From contig JACKBI010000001.1 of the NCBI GenBank assembly GCA_020634615.1, positions 1 through 64,000 on the forward strand: a DNA stretch of 64,000 nucleotides, written 5' to 3'. Each line of letters opens with the position of its first letter. The stretch's first letter is position 1. The notes under the pieces are model-generated. The model made no database searches. It was not told the origin of the DNA and saw only the letters and a program-made list of their open reading frames with translations. The DNA comes from Anaerolineales bacterium (GTDB taxonomy: Bacteria; Chloroflexota; Anaerolineae; JAAEKA01). Of this stretch, positions 1 to 8,823 are shown in pieces. Position numbers and translations under genes: made by a program.

Positions 1-1452
1 AATAAGCGGCGCTGCCAGCAGAAAAATGGTGGTGTGGAGGCGGGTTGCCCAGGGTTGCCAGCGGAACGCGGCAGCGTAAAGCAGAATCGCCAGCAGCACC
101 ACGGACGCGTACAGATAGACCTTTCGTTTCCCGGGAAGATTGCTGACCAGCAACACCAAGAATGCCAGACATATCAGAACCAGGTGGACCAGATTCCCTG
201 AACTGTCTTCATCGATAGCGTGCGTTACCAGGAATACGGTGCCTGCCAGTGTGCTGCGCGGGTCGTTGATTCGATCGCCGAGCACACCCTGCAACACGCG
301 CAACACCTGCGCGTTGATGGGCTCGGACGGTGTATCCAGATGCAGGGCGGCGTTGCGCAGCAGGTTAGCAGCAAGGATGTCAGCGGTAAGCTTCTCATTG
401 GTGTAATGCGCATTGTTGCCACCCAGAACGTTGCCGTAGAGCTGATAGTTGCGCCAGAAAAAACCAGCGTTGAGAACCAGACCAACCGCGCACAACAGGA
501 CGAATCTGCGCAGCATGAGGCTGGCAGTTGCTCGACGTTCAGAAAACAGCAGGCTGCCCACGCCGATCCCCAAACCGATGGCGGCGCAGTAGATATATGC
601 CGTCCCCTTGGTCAGTAGAGCGAGGCCGAGAGCTATGCCCGCCAACAGTGCGTCTTGCAGCGTCAGACTGCGCACGAGCCTGAGCAGGAAATATGCAAAC
701 GCCAGGCAAAAACTTGCCGCGACAAGATCGTTTTGTGTGCTTGACGCCTGCAGAATCGCCATGGGGATGGTCGCGGCAAGCAATGCGGCCAGCAGTTGGG
801 CGCGTCCTGGCTGTCCAAGTTCCCGCACGATCAAAGAAGCCAGAAGGATGGCTACGAAGAAGCTCCACCACTGCACCATATTGGCAAAATGATCTGAACC
901 GCTGAGCAACTGAAGGTGCAGAATCTGGTACTCCGCCAAAGGCATCAGAAAATTCTGTCGCTCGATGGCCGTCGGATAGAAGGCGACGCTCTGGCGAGAA
1001 ATCCACTCAGCCACCCTGGCCATGTGGTAGGTCATGGAGTCCCAGTTGTTCGGCGGAGCTGCCAGCGCAATCAACAGCGTGACAGCAAGGATCACGGCAA
1101 CGATTGCTGCCATCAGGCGGTCGAGGCCGGTCAACCGAGACCAGCCGCGCAGCGAGTCTGCTGCACGGCCAGCCAGCCCCCAGGGCCTTTGAATCGCGAG
1201 CGCCCCAACCAGCACAAGGGCGAAACCGGCCCAGACAAAAGTCAGGACGCCCCTGGCAACCGCATCCAACGCCGAGGCTGCCTCGGTAGTAACAGCAATG
1301 AAGAGAGCGATCAGCAGGAACGACGTGGCCAGTGCAGTGCGCGCGTCGTATCCTCGTCGAACAAACAGGAGTACAACCAGCAGGATCAGTGATATTGGGA
1401 TCAGGGCAACCGGGTACATACCCAACAGGGGATCAATCCGTTCCGGACTCAC
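1..1452 (-). CDS. membrane glycosyltransferase, partial (C-terminus beyond left edge)
   Basis: The minus-strand frame is open from here to the window edge, 484 codons without a stop. It encodes a very hydrophobic protein with many membrane spans. A loop after the first spans (about residues 136-143) reads NNWDSMTYH, the kind of Asp-containing loop seen in polyprenyl-phosphate-sugar glycosyltransferases of the PMT/ArnT (GT39/GT83-like) superfamily, which move a sugar from a lipid carrier outside the membrane. The likely start is GTG at 1452, overlapping the last 20 bases of aroC; ATG at 1419 is the alternative. It is last in an apparent four-gene minus-strand operon. The acceptor and sugar cannot be told. 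Confidence 0.75.
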   Translation of the reverse strand, partial: MSPERIDPLLGMYPVALIPISLILLVVLLFVRRGYDARTALATSFLLIALFIAVTTEAASALDAVARGVLTFVWAGFALVLVGALAIQRPWGLAGRAADSLRGWSRLTGLDRLMAAIVAVILAVTLLIALAAPPNNWDSMTYHMARVAEWISRQSVAFYPTAIERQNFLMPLAEYQILHLQLLSGSDHFANMVQWWSFFVAILLASLIVRELGQPGRAQLLAALLAATIPMAILQASSTQNDLVAASFCLAFAYFLLRLVRSLTLQDALLAGIALGLALLTKGTAYIYCAAIGLGIGVGSLLFSERRATASLMLRRFVLLCAVGLVLNAGFFWRNYQLYGNVLGGNNAHYTNEKLTADILAANLLRNAALHLDTPSEPINAQVLRVLQGVLGDRINDPRSTLAGTVFLVTHAIDEDSSGNLVHLVLICLAFLVLLVSNLPGKRKVYLYASVVLLAILLYAAAFRWQPWATRLHTTIFLLAAPLI

Positions 1453-2704
1453 CTTGGTCAAATCCAAAGCGCCAGGGTTCATTGTCCATGGGCAGATCTT
1501 CCAGGCGTGCCTGGCGCAACGCAGCGAAGCGCGGACGCATCTCTGCGAGGCTGTCGCCGCCCAGTTTTTCCAGCAGCGCGTCGGCCAGCACGTACGCGAC
1601 CATCGCCTCACCCACGACACCGGCGCGCGGCACCGCGTTGAAGTCGCTGCGTTCGTAGGTGGTCCGGTCCGGCTGGCCCGTCGCCAGATCGACGCTGCGC
1701 AGCGGGTTCAGCGTCGTGGAGATCGGCTTCATGGCAGCCCGCAGCACCAGCGGCTCGCCGGTCGTGATGCCGCCTTCCAGGCCACCTGCCCGGTTCGTCC
1801 GCCGTATCAGCCGCCCTATTCCGCTCCCCTCATTTTCCTCCGTTCCGGCTTCCGTCCTTTCCCTCATTTCCCTTCTTTCCGTCTCCTCTTCCTCCACAAA
1901 GATCTCATCGTGCACCTCCGTCCCATACTTGGCCGCATTTTCGAAGGCACGACCAAGCTCCACACCCTTGATGGCGTGGATCGACGCCAGCGCGCCGATC
2001 AGCCGGCCGCTGAGCCGCCGGTCGAAATGCACATGGCTGCCCAACCCAGGCGGCAGGCCCAGCGCCACGACCTCGAAGACGCCACCCACGGTATCCCTGG
2101 CCTGCATGCATTCCCAGACGCGCGCGCGCATGGCTTCCACGATCGCCAGATCGGGACAACGCAGATCGTTGCTCTCGGCCAGCTCGAAACGTCGCGCGTA
2201 GGTCAGCGCCTCAAGCCGGTCGCGGTCCGCCTCCACGCCGCCGATCATGGTGACGTAGCTGCCGATGCGCACACCGAACTGGGCCAGCAGCGTCTTGCAG
2301 ACCGCGCCGACCGCGACACGCGCAGCGGTCTCGCGGGCGCTGGCCCGTTCAAGCGAGAGACGCAGGTCACGGTAGCCGTATTTCACCGCGCCGGTCAGAT
2401 CAGCGTGGCCGGGCCGTGGCGTGGTCATCGGGTCGATGTCCCGCTCGCGCCACTTGGCGTAGTCCTTGTTTTCGATCAGCAGCGCGATGGGCGCGCCGGT
2501 GGTCTGGCCGGCCATAACGCCGCTGAGAATGCGAGCCTGGTCGCTCTCGATTTTCATGCGTCCTCCGGCGCCATAGGCAGTCTGCCGGCGCGCCAGGTCC
2601 TGGGCAAGATCGTGGGGAGACAGAGGCAGCCCGGCCGGCATGCCTTCCAGTATTGCAGTCAGTGCCGGGCCATGCGACTCGCCGGCGGTAAGGAAACGTA
2701 ACAT
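1433..2704 (-). CDS. aroC: chorismate synthase
   Basis: Converts 5-enolpyruvylshikimate-3-phosphate to chorismate with reduced FMN, the last common step to aromatic amino acids and folate. The N-terminus LRFLTAGESHG carries the family's GESHG signature; ASARETAARVA and the C-terminal ERSDFNAVPRAG motifs also match. ATG at 2704 is chosen because it opens the family's standard N-terminus and has a strong GGAGG site 5 bases upstream; the frame stays open 45 codons further without family similarity. At 423 residues it is longer than the usual 360-390, owing to a Glu/Arg-rich insert at about residues 265-295. It begins 7 bases after the stop of the FAD-subunit gene, so co-transcription is likely. 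Confidence 0.95.
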   Translation of the reverse strand: MLRFLTAGESHGPALTAILEGMPAGLPLSPHDLAQDLARRQTAYGAGGRMKIESDQARILSGVMAGQTTGAPIALLIENKDYAKWRERDIDPMTTPRPGHADLTGAVKYGYRDLRLSLERASARETAARVAVGAVCKTLLAQFGVRIGSYVTMIGGVEADRDRLEALTYARRFELAESNDLRCPDLAIVEAMRARVWECMQARDTVGGVFEVVALGLPPGLGSHVHFDRRLSGRLIGALASIHAIKGVELGRAFENAAKYGTEVHDEIFVEEEETERREMRERTEAGTEENEGSGIGRLIRRTNRAGGLEGGITTGEPLVLRAAMKPISTTLNPLRSVDLATGQPDRTTYERSDFNAVPRAGVVGEAMVAYVLADALLEKLGGDSLAEMRPRFAALRQARLEDLPMDNEPWRFGFDQGESGTD

Positions 2705-2711
2705 AGCCCTC

Positions 2712-3515
2712 CTAACGCAAGGCCGCCTCAACGGCCCGGCGAGCGATAATCGGCGCCATGGCCTGGCGGTACTCGGCGCTGCCGCGAAAATCGGCAATCG
2801 GCTGCGCCGCGGCAAGTTGAACGGCAACCGCTTCAGCAAGATCGACCGCTGAGGAGACTGTTACGACCAACTCCTGCTGCGCAACACCGCCCAGAACGAC
2901 GCGCACACCTGATGTGTTGACCACTGCCGCGGCGGCGACGATCGGTTGATCCGCAGGCGTCCGCGCCACACGCGCCAGGCCACCGCGCACGTCACCAGCC
3001 GGCCAGGGCACAACAATCTCTGTAATCAGCAGATCCGAGCGCGAGGTACGTAGAGTGCTGTCAGCCGAGCCGTCACTGAAGACCACGCTGCCATTCAGCG
3101 CTGCCAGCACCAGCGTCAGTTCCAGCACAGGGCCGCGGGCCGCCACACAACCGCCAATGGTCGCGCTGTTGCGCAGGTTCAGCGGCCCGGCCCGGCGTGC
3201 GGCTTCGGCCAGAATCCCGCCGGCCAGCGCCTGGCAGAGCGGATCGTCCATGATGACCGACAGACGAGTGGTCGCGCCGATCCGCAGCGCGCCGCTGCCC
3301 GCTTCGCCTTCGCTGACAACATAGCTCAACGGCAGGTCGGCCAGATCAACGACCACGTCCACCTCACCCGCCAGCGAGCCAGGGATATCGACATCGGTGC
3401 GCAGCCGCGGCGTCAGCCACGTACCGCCGGCCAGTGGAACGGCGCGCCGGCCGGGCTGCTGTAGCAGTTCCGCGGCTTCGGCAACGGTCTGGGGACGGTT
3501 GTATTGCAATGACAT
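2712..3515 (-). CDS. FAD-binding subunit of molybdopterin dehydrogenase family
   Basis: 267 residues resembling the medium (FAD) subunit of xanthine dehydrogenase/CO dehydrogenase (CoxM-type). Visible are the Ala-Gly-Gly-Thr flavin loop (LAGGTWL, near residue 30), the central LRIGATTRLS segment and the RNSATIGGCVA motif that contacts FAD. In complete enzymes this subunit passes electrons between a 2Fe-2S subunit and NAD or quinone, next to a molybdenum subunit. Neither partner lies in this window: the neighbours are an ABC ATPase (39 bases upstream) and aroC (7 bases downstream). It has a good ribosome site (AGGAG). Either its partners are encoded elsewhere or it has a stand-alone flavin role. 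Confidence 0.8.
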   Translation of the reverse strand: MSLQYNRPQTVAEAAELLQQPGRRAVPLAGGTWLTPRLRTDVDIPGSLAGEVDVVVDLADLPLSYVVSEGEAGSGALRIGATTRLSVIMDDPLCQALAGGILAEAARRAGPLNLRNSATIGGCVAARGPVLELTLVLAALNGSVVFSDGSADSTLRTSRSDLLITEIVVPWPAGDVRGGLARVARTPADQPIVAAAAVVNTSGVRVVLGGVAQQELVVTVSSAVDLAEAVAVQLAAAQPIADFRGSAEYRQAMAPIIARRAVEAALR

Positions 3516-3554
3516 GAGTGAATTCTCCTGCGAAATGTCTGTTTGCGATGAAGT

Positions 3555-5234
3555 TCAGCTTCTTCGTTCGGGTAATGCCACATCTTCGACGACCAGATAG
3601 GCCGGGTCGCGATAGAGCTTGTTGATCTGGCTGGCGAAGACGAGCGACCCGGTCATCACCTCACGGGTTGCGCCGGCGACAACCACCTCGCCGTCGCCCA
3701 TCAGGACGACGCGATCCGCGCAGCGAGCAACCAGTTCCACGTCGTGGGTCACCAGCAACACAGCGCAGCCCTGCCGGCGTAAATCAAGCAGGATCGCGAC
3801 CAGCGCCTCTTTTTGCTCGTAGTCGAGGCCGCGGGTTGGCTCGTCCAGCAGCAGCACCTGCGGGTTGGCCACCAAAATCGCCGCCAGCGCCGCCCGCTGG
3901 CGTTGCCCGGTGCTAAGGTCGCGCGGATAGCGTTCCGCCTCCTCGGCCAGTCCCAGGCGTGCCAGCAAACGCCGGTCGGCTGCCTCGTCGAGCGGCATGC
4001 CATGGCCGCGGCGGGTGAAGGCCAGCTCCTCCAGCAGGGTATCTTTGAACAGCAGCACGCCCGGGTTCTGTGGCACGTAACCGACGACTTGCACGACCGC
4101 GTTCGTCGACGCGTTGCGTGTATCCAAACGGCCGAGGCCATCCACTCCAGTCCCCTTCCGCTCACTGATCATCACCCGCCCATCAGCCGGCTTGAGCAGC
4201 CCGGCCAGCAGCTTGATCAGGGTCGTCTTGCCGGAGCCGTTGCGGCCCATCAGCGCAGCGATCTCGCCGCCGCGCAGCGATAAACTGACCTCGCTGACGG
4301 CCTCGCTGCCGTCATCATAGCGATAGCTGACCGCTTCCGCAACAATAGCCGCGGATGCGCCTGCCTGCTGCCTGCTGCCTGTCACCAGAGTTGCGACCTC
4401 GGCGGCTGCACTGCGCGCCGGGGACCGCTGGCTGCGCGGCACGAAACGGCGCGCTTCCTTGACGGTCAGCGGCAACGGTTGCCAGCGCTGCCGCTTGGCC
4501 AGTTCAACCAGCGGCGGGGCGAGCGGAACCTGTGCCAGGATGTCGCGCGGCCGGTCGAGCATGGGCTGGCTGTCCGGGCCCGGCAGCCAGAGCACCCGAT
4601 CCACGAACTGCACGACGCGCTCCAGCCGGTGCTCGGCCAGGATGACGGTCAATCCCAGGTCCTCGTTGAGGCGGCGGATGGCGACGAGCACCTCCTCGGC
4701 CGATTGCGGATCGAGCTGCGAGGTCGGCTCGTCCAGCACCAGCACTTCGGGGTTCAGCGTCAGCACGGACGCGATGGCGACCCGCTGCTTCTCGCCGCCG
4801 GAAAGGGTGCTGATGTGGCGGTCACGCAGATGCGAGATCGTCAATTGGTCCAGCACTTCCTCGACACGCTTGCGCATCAGCGCCGGCGGCAGGGCCTGGT
4901 TTTCCATGCCGAAGGCCAGTTCGTCCTCGACCCGCTCGGTGACAAACTGTGACTCGGGATCCTGGAAGACCATGCCGACCACGAACGCCATGCCTTGCGG
5001 ACTTTCAGCCACCGGGTCATGGCCAGCCACATCGACCCGCCCGCTGAGCTTGCCGCCGTAGAAGTGCGGCACCAGCCCGTTGAGCGTGCGCAGAAACGTG
5101 GACTTGCCCGACCCGGAGGGACCAACCACCAAGACCAGCTCGCCTTCGTCGATGGACAGAGAGAGGTCGCGCAGCGCAGGCCGGTCTGCGCCGTCGCCGG
5201 GATAGGTGTAGCTGACGTGGTCGAGGGTGATCAT
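3555..5234 (-). CDS. ABC transporter protein with two fused ATPase domains (ECF-like)
   Basis: 559 residues with two complete nucleotide-binding domains. Domain 1 (about 1-250) has Walker A GPSGSGKST at 38, a DPESQ Q-loop, LSGGEKQR and LVLDEPTSQLD. Domain 2 (about 300-559) has GRNGSGKTT, LSTGQRQR and LLLDEPTRGLD. Tandem ATPases with a DPESQ Q-loop are typical of energy-coupling-factor vitamin or metal uptake systems (YkoD/EcfA type). No T or S membrane component is adjacent, so the substrate is unknown. ATG at 5234 is chosen because it opens the standard MITLDHVSYTYPG start; the frame extends 41 codons upstream but that part has no family similarity. It is the first gene of the minus-strand set that includes aroC. 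Confidence 0.85.
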   Translation of the reverse strand: MITLDHVSYTYPGDGADRPALRDLSLSIDEGELVLVVGPSGSGKSTFLRTLNGLVPHFYGGKLSGRVDVAGHDPVAESPQGMAFVVGMVFQDPESQFVTERVEDELAFGMENQALPPALMRKRVEEVLDQLTISHLRDRHISTLSGGEKQRVAIASVLTLNPEVLVLDEPTSQLDPQSAEEVLVAIRRLNEDLGLTVILAEHRLERVVQFVDRVLWLPGPDSQPMLDRPRDILAQVPLAPPLVELAKRQRWQPLPLTVKEARRFVPRSQRSPARSAAAEVATLVTGSRQQAGASAAIVAEAVSYRYDDGSEAVSEVSLSLRGGEIAALMGRNGSGKTTLIKLLAGLLKPADGRVMISERKGTGVDGLGRLDTRNASTNAVVQVVGYVPQNPGVLLFKDTLLEELAFTRRGHGMPLDEAADRRLLARLGLAEEAERYPRDLSTGQRQRAALAAILVANPQVLLLDEPTRGLDYEQKEALVAILLDLRRQGCAVLLVTHDVELVARCADRVVLMGDGEVVVAGATREVMTGSLVFASQINKLYRDPAYLVVEDVALPERRS

Positions 5235-5366
5235 GAGAGCGAGCGACGGTGCGTAATGATGACTGTCGGGTGCTTGGACCGTGAAACGTAAGGCGTGATG
5301 TGGCAGTTGACGCCAGTATAGCACCGGAGCGGCGCGCGGCAAAGCGGAACAAGACACGTTGGCGTA

Positions 5367-5622
5367 GATTCACCCTCACCCTAGCCCTCTCCCTGAGGGA
5401 GTGGGAACTCCCATACACGCCCCTCTCCCCGCGGGAGAGGGGCCGGGGGTGAGGGGAAGTCTTCACTTGCACATGCCTCTCGCCGTTCAGCCAAGATTCA
5501 CTCTCACCCGGCCCCTCTCCCTGAGGGAGAGGGGCCGGGGGGTGAGGGGAAGTCTTCGCTTGCACATGCCTCTCGTCGTTCAGCGAAGATTCACCCTCAC
5601 CCTAGCCCTCTCCCTGAGGGAG
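5367..5622. repeat. GC-rich intergenic repeats with palindromic cores
   Basis: A 35-base block starting GATTCACCCTCACCC occurs at 5367-5401 and again at 5588-5622. Between them a longer unit beginning GAGGGGAAGTCTTC occurs at 5451 and 5544, a 93-base period, with only a few differences. Each unit contains a self-complementary core built from CCCTCTCCC and GGGAGAGGG. The array lies between two divergent genes (minus-strand ABC ATPase, plus-strand mini-protein). It resembles a REP-type interspersed repeat; no coding frame here looks real. Confidence 0.8.
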
Positions 5623-5653
5623 AGGGAAGTTTCCACTCCGGTAACCATCACAC

Positions 5654-5682
5654 TTGAACCATCGGCTTGCATCGGTTACAAT
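5654..5682 (+). promoter_or_regulatory. sigma-70-like promoter, near-leaderless
   Basis: TTGAAC (5654-5659) and TACAAT (5677-5682) are separated by exactly 17 bases. The expected transcription start, about 5689, lies 2-3 bases before the ATG at 5692, so the mRNA would be almost leaderless. Confidence 0.55.
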
Positions 5683-5691
5683 CGAGGCGCC

Positions 5692-5883
5692 ATGAACCGC
5701 AGCCAACTGATCGACCGCAAGCACGAGGTGATCGCTGAACTCCAGCGCACACGGCGGGAGTTGGAACGGGAGCGCGGCAAGGCTGGCCGCGAGGGTCGCG
5801 TACGTGAGCTGCAAGCGCGGCTGGATTGGTTGATGGCCGAGGAAGGCCGGTTGCGACGAGAGATCGACCGGGCGCGAGACTGA
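5692..5883 (+). CDS. small charged coiled-coil protein
   Basis: 63 residues, almost entirely Arg/Glu/Leu-rich heptads with no membrane segment, predicted as one long coiled coil. I do not recognise a family. The frame is open for about 97 codons upstream through the repeat array, but ATG at 5692 is preferred because a promoter sits immediately before it. It ends 12 bases before the ABC exporter gene, so it probably heads that transcript. Possible roles are an oligomerising adaptor or regulator of the exporter; this is inference from position only. Confidence 0.6.
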   Translation: MNRSQLIDRKHEVIAELQRTRRELERERGKAGREGRVRELQARLDWLMAEEGRLRREIDRARD

Positions 5884-5895
5884 AGGAGAGACCGA

Positions 5896-7920
5896 ATGCA
5901 CAGCGGAGGATGGTGGAGTTACATCGCCAGTGACCCGTCCAAGGGAAAACCCAAGATGGACCGGGCGCTGCTACTGCGCGTGGCAGGCTACGCGCGCCCT
6001 TACAAATGGCAGATTCTAGTCGTGCTGACGACCATCGTGGCCGTCTCGCTGCTGGAGTTGATCCCGCCACTGATCCTGCGCCAGCTTATCGACGTCACGC
6101 TGCCGGACGGAAACATGCAGCAGTTGACTTATCTCGCCCTGGCGCTGATCGCGATCCCGGTCATCACCGGTCTGATCGACGTGGCGGAACGCTACTACAG
6201 CTCGCGCGCCGGCGAAGGCATCATCTTCGACCTGCGCCAGCAGATGTATGGCCACCTGAGCAGCCTGGCGCTGCGCTTCTTCACCTACACCAAATCAGGC
6301 GAGGTGGTCTCACGCTTCAATAGCGACGTGGTGGGCGCGCAGAACGCGATCACCGGCACGATTCCCAACATCGTCGTCAACATCGTGACGCTGGTGTCCA
6401 CGCTGTTTATCATGTTTTCCATCGAATGGCGGCTGACGCTGCTGGCGGTGATCGTGGTGCCGCTGTTCATCCTGCCGGCCCGCCGCGTGGCCCGGCTGCT
6501 GCGCACCATCCGCCGCCAGGCCATGGAATACAACGCCGACATGAGCAACATCATCTCGGAGACGCTGGGCATCAACGGCGTGCTGCTGGTCAAGACCTTT
6601 GGCCGGGCGCGCCAGGAAAAGAAACGGTTCAGCGACGTCAACACCAACGTGCGCGACATCGGCATCCGCCGGGCGATGGTGGGGCGCTGGTTTTTCATGG
6701 GGCTGGGGCTGGTGGCCGCGCTGGGCACCGCGCTGATCTACTGGGTCGGCGGCGCGATGGTGATCAACAGCACGTTGACCATCGGCACCATCGTCGCGTT
6801 CGCGGCCTATCTCAGCCGGCTGTACGGCCCCGTCTCGTCCCTGTCCAACGTCCAGGTCGAGTTTGCCCAGTCGATGGTGAGCTTCGAGCGGGTCTTCGAG
6901 TATCTTGACCTGCCGGTTGAGATCGAGGACAAGCCCGACGCGGTCGTTCTGTCCGATGTGTCAGGCCGCCTGCAGTTCGATAACGTCTCGTTCACCTATC
7001 TAACAGCCGAGCAATGGGCGCAAGTGGATCTGGCTGAGGCAGCCCCGGCAGCCAACGGCCAGGGTCCGGCAACGCCGGCAGCCGCAGTATCCAGCAACGG
7101 CAAGCAGGGCGGGCAGGAGCAGGCAGGCGCTGCGCCGTGGACAACCCCGGTCGCGGCCCGCCGCTGGGCGCTGCGCCATTTCAGCAGCGAGATCGAGCCA
7201 GGCCAGTTGATCGCACTGGTGGGTCGCAGCGGCGCGGGTAAGACCACCATCACCTACCTGCTGCCGCGGCTCTACGATGTGACCGAAGGCGCGATCCGCG
7301 TGGACGGCCACGACCTGCGCGACGTGACCCAGGAATCGCTGGCCGAGCAGATCGGCATCGTTCCGCAGGAAACCTACCTCTTCCACGACACGATCCGCAA
7401 CAACCTGCTCTACGCCCGGCCTGATGCCGTGGACGCCGAGCTGGTGGCAGCGTGCAAGGCGGCCAACATCCACGACTTCATCGCCCGTATGCCCGACGGC
7501 TACGACACAGTGGTCGGCGAACGCGGCTACCGGCTCAGCGGCGGCGAGAAGCAGCGGCTGGCCATCGCCCGCGTGATTCTCAAGGATCCGCGCATTCTCA
7601 TCCTCGACGAGGCCACGTCGCACCTGGATTCGGAGAACGAGGCGCTGATCCAGAGCGCGCTGGAGCCGCTCTTCCATGGCCGCACCAGCCTGGTGATCGC
7701 CCACCGTCTCTCGACGATCCTGGCAGCGGACAAGATCCTGGTGCTGGACGAGGGCGAGTTGGTGGAGCAGGGAACGCACGACGAACTGCTGGTCAAGAAC
7801 GGGCTGTACAAGGCGCTGTACGAGACCCAGTTCCGCCCGGAACCGGCCGCGGAAGCGGAGTTCACCGCAGCACCTTCCGGGACAAACCCGCTGGCGTCTT
7901 CGACGGCACAGAAGACATAG
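5896..7920 (+). CDS. ABC-type exporter, fused permease and ATPase (MsbA-like)
   Basis: 674 residues: six membrane spans over about residues 25-330, then a nucleotide-binding domain with Walker A GRSGAGKTT near residue 443, LSGGEKQRLAIARV, Walker B ILILDEATSHLD and the switch His in AHRLS. Such half-transporters dimerise and export lipids, peptides or drugs. Unusually, an Ala/Gln/Pro-rich stretch of about 50 residues (about 370-422) splits the start of the ATPase domain, between the FDNVSFTY strand and ALRHFSSEI. A good AAGGAGA site precedes the start. The substrate is not evident. Confidence 0.88.
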   Translation: MHSGGWWSYIASDPSKGKPKMDRALLLRVAGYARPYKWQILVVLTTIVAVSLLELIPPLILRQLIDVTLPDGNMQQLTYLALALIAIPVITGLIDVAERYYSSRAGEGIIFDLRQQMYGHLSSLALRFFTYTKSGEVVSRFNSDVVGAQNAITGTIPNIVVNIVTLVSTLFIMFSIEWRLTLLAVIVVPLFILPARRVARLLRTIRRQAMEYNADMSNIISETLGINGVLLVKTFGRARQEKKRFSDVNTNVRDIGIRRAMVGRWFFMGLGLVAALGTALIYWVGGAMVINSTLTIGTIVAFAAYLSRLYGPVSSLSNVQVEFAQSMVSFERVFEYLDLPVEIEDKPDAVVLSDVSGRLQFDNVSFTYLTAEQWAQVDLAEAAPAANGQGPATPAAAVSSNGKQGGQEQAGAAPWTTPVAARRWALRHFSSEIEPGQLIALVGRSGAGKTTITYLLPRLYDVTEGAIRVDGHDLRDVTQESLAEQIGIVPQETYLFHDTIRNNLLYARPDAVDAELVAACKAANIHDFIARMPDGYDTVVGERGYRLSGGEKQRLAIARVILKDPRILILDEATSHLDSENEALIQSALEPLFHGRTSLVIAHRLSTILAADKILVLDEGELVEQGTHDELLVKNGLYKALYETQFRPEPAAEAEFTAAPSGTNPLASSTAQKT

Positions 7921-8019
7921 AGGCTGGAACAGAATCCAGCTACCTGACAGGTTGCTTTTCAGCCGGCTCCTTTGGATCGAGCTCCCATTTTCCGCCCGGT
8001 CGCAGATGGAGTATCATAG

Positions 8020-8823
8020 ATGACAGCCACTCAACACGACAGCGACTCCTGGTCAAGCGGCAGCGCGTATGACAGATTCATGGGCCGCTGGAGCAGCCTC
8101 GTCGGGCGCGAATTCCTCGCCTGGCTGGCTGCACCGCCAGACCAGGTTTGGCTCGATGTGGGCTGTGGCACGGGCACGCTGACCCGGCTGATCCTTGAGA
8201 CAAGCCGCGCGTTGCGGATCGTCGCCATCGACTCGTCGGACGATTTGGTTGTCTTTGCAGAGGAGACGACTGCCAATCCGCTGGCCCGCTTCCAGGTCGG
8301 ACTGGCCCAATCGCTGGACCTGGAGACCGACTCTGTCGATGTTGCCGTCTCCGGCCTGGCTCTCAACTTTGTTCCGCAGCCAGAGCGGGCCGTATCAGAA
8401 ATGCTGCGGGTGGTGCGTCCCGGCGGCATCGTCGGACTCTACCTGTGGGACTACGCCGATGGCATGGAAATGTTGCGCTATTTCTGGGACGCAGCCGTGG
8501 CGCTTGACAGCAAGGCGACAGCGTACGATGAAGGGGCGAGATTTCCGCTTTGCCGCCCGCAGCCGCTGGTCTCGCTGGTTGAAACGGCTGGTTTGAAGCA
8601 GGCTGTGCTGGCGCCGATTGAAGTCGCCACACGCTTCCAGAGCTTCGACGACTACTGGACGCCATTGCTGGGCGCTGTCGGTCCCGCACCTTCACATACA
8701 ATGAGCCTGAGCGAGAACGATCGACAAAGGCTGGCAGACGAACTGCGGCAAACGTTGCCTCGCCAGGCTGACGGGTCGATTTCACTGAAGGCAAGGTCTT
8801 GGGCTGTCAAGGGCATTGCCTGA
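8020..8823 (+). CDS. class I SAM-dependent methyltransferase
   Basis: 267 residues. The nucleotide-binding motif VWLDVGCGTGTLT sits near residue 45, followed by an acidic strand end (IVAIDSS) and a post-I region with LRVVRPGGIVGLYLWDY, all typical of the Methyltransf_11/25 group. The C-terminal half, which would set the substrate, has no feature I recognise. It stands alone between the ABC exporter and pgi; a small-molecule methylase is likely. Confidence 0.8.
   Translation: MTATQHDSDSWSSGSAYDRFMGRWSSLVGREFLAWLAAPPDQVWLDVGCGTGTLTRLILETSRALRIVAIDSSDDLVVFAEETTANPLARFQVGLAQSLDLETDSVDVAVSGLALNFVPQPERAVSEMLRVVRPGGIVGLYLWDYADGMEMLRYFWDAAVALDSKATAYDEGARFPLCRPQPLVSLVETAGLKQAVLAPIEVATRFQSFDDYWTPLLGAVGPAPSHTMSLSENDRQRLADELRQTLPRQADGSISLKARSWAVKGIA

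Noticed and set aside
539..1006. 155-codon minus-strand frame inside the left-edge gene
   Set aside because: It is out of frame with the open glycosyltransferase frame that runs through the whole interval and has clear membrane helices.
1298..2701. Open frame of 467 codons opposite chorismate synthase
   Set aside because: Shadow; chorismate synthase signatures on the minus strand are unambiguous.
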